Below, one piece after another: positions 58,590 through 64,000 of a stretch of DNA of 64,000 bases. The notes under the pieces were generated by a model. It searched no databases, was not told the origin of the DNA, and was given only the letters and a program-made list of their open reading frames with translations. Every line of letters starts with the position of its first letter. Position 1 is the first letter of the stretch. Made by a program: the position numbers and the translations under genes. Source of the stretch: Ricordea florida (lineage: Eukaryota; Cnidaria; Anthozoa; Corallimorpharia; Ricordeidae); the NCBI GenBank assembly GCA_949710005.1, contig OX453287.1:9807016-9871015 (forward strand), read 5' to 3'.

Positions 58590-59515
58590 TGTGATACAAG
58601 GTTAATTGGGATTTTACCCCATTTAGTTCAACAAATTGTTTGCGGTTATCCAGGTAGCTAACTAACCAACTTAGCAGATTTCCGTAAATGCCGCAAGCTT
58701 GCATTTTATAAAAGAGGATATCATGATCCATAGAGTCAAAAGCTTTGCGAAAATCAATTAAGATGACTCCTATTACTTTCCCACAATCAATGTTTATCTT
58801 CCAGGTCTCACTCAGATAAAGCAAAAGAGACTCTGTAGAGACACCCTTTCTATATCCCCACTGATTTTTCTGAAGCACTGTTTTTAAGTGGCTGTCAATG
58901 TTGTCACATATCACAGATTCTGTTATCTTACTTGGTATGGAAAGAAGTGTAATAGGTCTGTAGTTCGAACAATCTTCTTTGTTGCCACTTTTCCACAGTA
59001 TCTTGACTTTTCCTATCTTCCATTGAGATGGATAGCTACCGGACCAGTAGCTAAGCCTTCTTAAATTTGCAATACACGGACTGACATGTTATCAGCACCA
59101 TGTGACTTCTGAGTGTTTATCGTATTGAATTTAACTTGAAATAATTTATCACTCAATGATGGTAAGTCACCAGTTGAAGGAGTAATTCTATGGAAAGCAG
59201 GATCTATGCATACTTCATTTCACTGAAAAGACTTTGCTAGCTTTTCACCAATTGTTGAGAAGAAAACATTGAAAGTGTTGGCTTTCTCCAAATCATCAAA
59301 TACTAATTCCTTTTCTTCATTCATAATAGGGCCAATTTGTTTTGTTGTTTTTGCTTTTCCAGTCATACGCTTCACTAAGTTCCAAAATTCTTTACTGCCA
59401 CTGCTCTTATTTTGCATTTTGGTCGACCAGTATTTTGCCTCTGCAATCGTCATTTCCTTGCTAACTCGGTTTCTTAGCTTTCTATAATTGTTCCAATCAT
59501 CTGGGTTGTTTGAGG
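58590..59515 (-). pseudogene. LINE reverse transcriptase, N-terminal half
   Basis: From about 59515: NNYRKLRNRVSKEMTIAEAK, FWNLVKRMTGKAK, then (after frame breaks between 59220 and 58915) NQWGYRKGVSTESLLLYLSE, VIGVILIDFRKAFDSMDHDI and WLVSYLDNRKQFVELNG. Standard RT motifs 0-3. Frame changes and stops mark it as dead. It continues at 47155 downward after the inserted transposon. Confidence 0.8.
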
Positions 59516-60460
59516 CCTAGAAACTGAGAACGACAGCAAGATCGCTTTCTTGGATTCACTAGTGACTAGGGAACCAGACGGCAGACTCCACACCACTGCC
59601 TACAGGAAGCCCACGCACACCGACCAGTACCTAGCGTATGATTCACACCATCCACAATCAGTAAAACGCGGTATTGTTAAGTACCTAAACGACCGGGCCA
59701 AACGTATCATCACTAAACCATCGGGAACAGCAGAGGAGAAGAAACATCTATCCACAGTTCTCATCGCTAACGGTGTTCCCCGTTCTTTCTTGCAGAAAGT
59801 GACCAAAACCAAAAATGCAGCACCGAGAAAAGCAAACACGACAGATTTTAAGTCCACCGCGGTGCTGTCTTACATCAAAGGAGTCTCAGAGACCCTCCGC
59901 CGTAGCCTACAACAACAAGGCATACGCGCCCTCTTCAAGTCTGACACGACACTAAGGTCCCGACTAGTCAGACCAAAAGATCCCGCTGACCCCAGCAAGC
60001 AAGACGGCGTAGTCTACAAAATACCATGCGAATGCGGAAAAGTCTATTTCGGAGAAACGGGACGACCTATACAAGAAAGAATATAAGAACACGACAGAGA
60101 CATCCGCCTCGCTCGAACTCAAAACTAAGCCGTTTCAGAACACGCCAATGAAACCGGACACAAGCCGCTTTGGAACGAAGTCAAGTTTATTGATCGTGAT
60201 AACCACTGGTATACGAGGAAGGTGAAAGAGGCAATTCACATAAGACTGCACCCTAATAACATCAACAGGGATAACGGAATTGAAATTCCAGAAGCTTGGA
60301 TGCCGACGATCAAGAAACACAGCAACAAACACGCAGCAAGCCAGCGGACCCCTGAGGGAGACAGAGCAAGCAGGAACAATAGTAGGATCGAAATGCACCA
60401 ATCAGAGCAGACCACACAGCTACATAATGGTGAGCCTGAATCAGTCGACCCCATCGCCTG
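59516..60460 (+). pseudogene. Penelope-like element, connector and GIY-YIG endonuclease region
   Basis: ENDSKIAFLDSLVTREPDGR and AYRKPTHTDQYLAYDSHHPQ are the RT-to-endonuclease connector. The GIY-YIG module is recognisable as VVYKIPCECGKVYFGETGRP followed by the conserved SEHANETGHKPLW. Stops interrupt it after IQERI (60086) and after RTQN (about 60126). The C-terminal tail runs to about 60460. Confidence 0.85.
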
Positions 60461-60700
60461 AAGAGGACTAGCGGTAAGCAGTCGAAAAGTCGCAATCAAC
60501 ATCCAGTGACCACATCGTGTGATAAATGAACAATTTATATTATCATCACATTTTCCACGATGAACAACAACCCGTTCCTTAACATTATTGTTATTATTGG
60601 CCAGTATTGACTTCAGAAGTTTGGACTATAGCAGGCAGCTTCCGCGTAGACGCGTCGTCGGGAAGAGTTTTCAAGTAAGAGGCAAGACAAGTATAACATT

Positions 60701-63163
60701 GAAATTTTTGTTATGTATGTATAGTATTTGCCCTTCTTCAAAGAAGTACAACTAGTCTTATTTTTTTCAAGATAATCATTTTCAATTACAAGGAAACCAA
60801 AACGTAAAGTATATCAACCTTTCCTATTTTCTAGCAAACTTATCCCCCTGTTAATGATAAACATATTCTAGCTGAATTCGACATCACATGTTTACGTCAC
60901 GGACGGCCAGTCTCTTACGAAGTTTGTTTTTCCTTATTAATTTTGTCTCGTTTATTTTCAGTTTATTATTGTCAATATTATTATAGTACTTCTTGTCCAG
61001 TGTTCATTCTACTTAAAACAAACTATTTTGAAGCTTACTTATACAATATCGTGATATGGCTGCTTTCAATTTAGTCTACCGACATTGATCCATAACCTAG
61101 AACGACCGATGGCTTTCGAGATCTCTCAAAATCATAGGTGGTCTAAGCGTAATGAAAGACTTTTTTAAAAAAAATTATGGCAGTTCCGGACTGCACGTTC
61201 GACCTAATAAGAAACAATGAAATCATTAATTAAGCGTGATGTGAGCGATTTTAGTTCATTTACCTCAACAGCATATAATTGGTAAGAGCCAAGGAAGATT
61301 AGAATTTCCAGTTCACCTACAAGACTCTCTTTCAAACACGGCTTGAAAGAAAATAATACCATGAACTCTCCAGTCCTAATTTTCCGTTCAAACTCTTATG
61401 CTATATATTATGGACAGATAATTTTACTTACCAACATTAACATATAACGAAGAAGTGTGATTTTTTTTTTCGTCTGTGTTTGAGATTATTTTATCCAACA
61501 AAGTTGACTTCTACCCTAAAGGACAATGTAATAAGAACACGCCTTATTTTAAGGTGCATTGTAACAGTTTCCAGCAGGACCCCGGAGTATTCGCTGTAAA
61601 TATAAATGGCTCTGTGTAGACTAGCCAGATCTTCTCTCGATGGTGAAAAATAAGAACTGAGAACACATTTTCCCGGGAATTTTTTAACTTTTAAATGTGA
61701 AAACTATGAAAATCCAGCATAATTGCGAGTATAATTTGTCATGTTTCTATTTTATGGGATGGGTGTCTCTCTTTCTAGTGGACCAGGCGTGATTAATCGA
61801 TAAGGCAATAAACGTCAGCAATCGATAAAGAGAAAAGGTTCTATTGCTACCAAGCAATAAATCAATTTTTGTCTTTTTACAAGAAACACGAATAAAATCA
61901 TTGACTTGAAATTGTCTCTATGGTTTTATTAAGTAATGTGAATATATTCAATAGCTTGAAAATCTTATAGTAAACTGTAGGACCATATCTTAGGATTACT
62001 TTAATTTTTTTTTTTTCTATTTAATGGTAAATTTCAATGATAAAACGTTTCACTACCTTTGGCAAAATTTTGTGTACGTGCTTGAACGCTCAAATTCTTC
62101 ATTCACTCATTTGATTTGACAAATAATTATATTGTGGAGTTAAGTGTGAACTCGCTTGATTAACATCGTCAACAGAGTTCTTTTATTAACATTACTTTTT
62201 CTTTAGATACACGTCGATAGTGAAGTTATATTTGACCATTAGAGCGGACGTGTTATTTAATGTAATTGTATCTTAATTGTCATTTTAACCAAAGGAAATC
62301 AAGGTTGGCAACAATAAACAGACGGCGTATTTAAGAACTTCGGTCGAAATCAATATAAGCGTATATGTCGTATACTAAAAATGAAAATGAAAAAGAAAAC
62401 GAAAATTAAAAACGAAATGCGGTAATAAAAAGAAAAATCAATCAGAACAAATTCATTCATTTTTGTTTAAAATGCAGAAAAACTCGTTTTCTGCATTTTG
62501 TAATCTCCTATTTAACCTAAATCAGGTCATTTGTGCATTAAAAGCTATTTATTTATCTCATTAACATTGCTCTATGTGCAACATAATAAGCGATTAAGTA
62601 TTGTTAGTGTTTTCAACCCTTAAACTTGATTACACTACGATATGTGAGTTTAGACGGCAGTATTATAAAGTTGTGTACAACAAATGTAATATAGCTTTCA
62701 AACCAGTGTTCACCTGTTTCATACCAGACGATTACGTCAACGTCTAAAAAAGGCGCAAGAAAGCAACACAAAACCTGCCCAGAGGCCATTTGATCTTGCT
62801 GCTAGACGAATTATCAAACCTCTAGAAAATAAACAATTGAGATTGCATCCTTGCAGCCGTTTTAATTTTTTTCTGGTTTCCATGCGACCCAGCCGTAATT
62901 TTCGTCAGTAAATTCCCTGTTCCATTGGTTTATTTCTTATATGAGTTCTTTCTGCACTTTCTGCTTTTGATTTCACTGCTTGACTCGCCCTAGGTCTAGG
63001 CCTTTCTCGATTATGTTAGCATTTGTTTCGGCATTTTTTGGGAAAACGAGCACTTTTTTTCGTTTTTTCTTGAAAACGAATGGCTAGCATTTTCTGTCAT
63101 TTTTCATGACTGTGATTCAGATTTCAGCACTCAGAACTCAGAAGGATAAATAATCCTAAAGTT
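60701..63163. other. Intergenic region, nothing recognised
   Basis: AT-rich, no supported ORF, no hairpins or tandem arrays beyond short A/T runs and a purine-rich stretch near 62385-62445. It may contain host intergenic sequence or old element remnants. Confidence 0.5.
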
Positions 63164-63976
63164 TCACAATTTTGATAACTTAATTTGATTGTTTTCTGTC
63201 TGTTTCGACTGTTTGTGCGTTGTGATACACTCCCAAAGGTTTGTTGAAACTTCAATATCTTTGATATAGAAACAGTGACCTCTGTATAGTCCAGTATCAA
63301 CAAATGGGCGGTTAGCTTTGCATTGATCTTTTCCGTATACAAGCCTCCAAACAATTTTTTCACCTTCATCAGGTTCAAAAACCCTTATGTTAATCTTTAA
63401 TTTTTTAGAGATATTTTCAAAATCAATCAATTTTGTTTTTCTTACTTCCTTCCTTCTTAAACTTGGATTATTATAAAAATCTCTAGCTAATTTTAGAGCA
63501 GCTCGATTCGTATCTTCTGCAGGTCTTTTTACCCCCGCCTCAATTTTTTGGTGGATGGCTAAACAACGCCAGACACAAAGATTATCGGGTATATTATCTA
63601 TCGCATATATACATTTCTTTTTCGCTAACCACTCAGGTAATGGTCCACAACCCATGAGTGGCTCATTTGATAGAATTAGCTTAACATGAACCTCAGTAAA
63701 CAAAACCTTACCTTGATATACACCTTCTGCTTCGTTAGTTCTGTGTTTAGGTAAATAAGCTTTGTCCGAAATTGGGCTATTGTCAAGAGTCAATCTTTGC
63801 TGTTCACACTCGTGAATATATTGTTCTATATTAGCCATACTAGAAAAAGTTCCGTCTATAAAACGTTGAAATGTGTGATTGAATGGATAAACTTCACCTT
63901 TACCATGATAAACCAAAGATGAAAAAGAAGGGATAACTTTTGTCCTCATTCCAATTTTGGGTCTTATCTTATCCAT
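63164..63976 (-). CDS. N-terminal region of a mobile-element DNA polymerase (second lineage)
   Basis: 270 aa from the ATG at 63976, 24 bp inside the right window edge. The pattern IPDNLCVWRCLAIHQ, followed by helices and later YRGHCFYIKDIEVSTNLWEC, corresponds to the OTU-like N-terminal region of invertebrate element polymerases (DNLC.FRCLA.H ... H..FI.D...). That polymerase branch is the one represented at 43738-44946, not that of element A. The frame stops at 63164 before any exonuclease motif. It may be the detached N-terminus of the A' polymerase or a separate element. Confidence 0.55.
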   Translation of the reverse strand: MDKIRPKIGMRTKVIPSFSSLVYHGKGEVYPFNHTFQRFIDGTFSSMANIEQYIHECEQQRLTLDNSPISDKAYLPKHRTNEAEGVYQGKVLFTEVHVKLILSNEPLMGCGPLPEWLAKKKCIYAIDNIPDNLCVWRCLAIHQKIEAGVKRPAEDTNRAALKLARDFYNNPSLRRKEVRKTKLIDFENISKKLKINIRVFEPDEGEKIVWRLVYGKDQCKANRPFVDTGLYRGHCFYIKDIEVSTNLWECITTHKQSKQTENNQIKLSKL

Positions 63977-64000
63977 TATTATTTTCGTTAGATCAAAATT

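Larger units (their letters stand above)
45967..59515 (-). mobile_element. CR1/L2-type LINE, 5'-truncated, split by a DNA transposon
   Basis: Minus-strand non-LTR retrotransposon. The 3' end is a short (catg/tatg)n tail at about 45967-45995; the 5' end is truncated at about 59515, so no endonuclease domain is present. The coding remnants are 46190-47155 and 58590-59515. About 2.1 kb without the inserted transposon. It splits the Penelope-like element. Confidence 0.8.
45484..60700 (+). mobile_element. Penelope-like element, 5'-truncated, interrupted twice
   Basis: The coding parts are at 45484-45797, 45899-45966 and about 59516-60460. The first gap is an 87-bp insertion with an 8-bp duplication; the second is 13.5 kb of LINE plus DNA transposon. 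The 3' boundary near 60700 is approximate. Confidence 0.8.

Noticed and set aside
47150-58600. Target-site duplication of the kinase transposon
   Set aside because: No direct repeat longer than 2-3 bp could be matched on both sides of the inverted repeats.
63164-63976. Host OTU-family deubiquitinase
   Set aside because: The Cys and His spacing and the ending FYIKDIE...LWEC fit the N-terminal region of element polymerases better than a cellular OTU enzyme.

Overview
The window looks like a repeat-dense, AT-rich stretch of an invertebrate animal nuclear genome. The combination of Polinton/Maverick elements, a Penelope-like element, a CR1/L2-type LINE and virus-like capsid, ATPase and polymerase modules suggests an anthozoan cnidarian (coral or sea anemone). 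That is my inference; no host marker gene is present. Almost every gene I can support belongs to a mobile element or an endogenised virus-like element.

Layout. (1) Element B is a decayed chromodomain-type Polinton on the minus strand: 19662-31100 plus 1-906. Its major capsid gene is cut in two, with the first 22 codons at 19662-19727 and the rest at 906 down to 1. A 7-bp duplication (taattcc) flanks the 18.8-kb insertion. (2) The insertion (907-19661) is an unclassified repeat, X, about 2.8 kb long, itself split by (3) element A, 1963-17918. Element A is 15,956 bp with exactly matching 420-bp terminal inverted repeats and a 5-bp target duplication (cgtag). All its genes are open: family B DNA polymerase with an embedded HNH/endonuclease-VII-like motif, RVE integrase, capsid-like protein, packaging ATPase, an SSB-like protein, several membrane proteins and a Cys/His repeat protein. 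(4) Element A' (about 33106-44946, opposite orientation) is a decayed relative of A with a different polymerase lineage; a polymerase N-terminus of that second lineage lies at 63164-63976. (5) A TCGGTCGATA-rich satellite lies at 44957-45330. (6) A 5'-truncated Penelope-like element (45484-60700) is interrupted by an 87-bp LINE-tail insertion and by a 5'-truncated CR1/L2 LINE (45967-59515). That LINE is interrupted by (7) an 11.4-kb DNA transposon with terminal inverted repeats (47156-58589) that carries a predicted intact protein kinase and a second copy of repeat X in the kinase intron.

How the genes work together. Element A reads as a virus-like transposon: polymerase for protein-primed replication, integrase for insertion, capsid, ATPase and membrane proteins for a particle. 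Genes in A and A' share a short upstream motif (consensus close to AATCTAAAGAT) 30-38 nt before the start codon, and palindromic hairpins sit at gene ends. Both suggest a common virus-style expression code. In element B an antisense ORF begins with ten residues identical to the histone H3 tail, near a chromodomain integrase; I consider this the most unusual observation.

All functional calls rest on motif recognition by eye. No database search or computed alignment was run.
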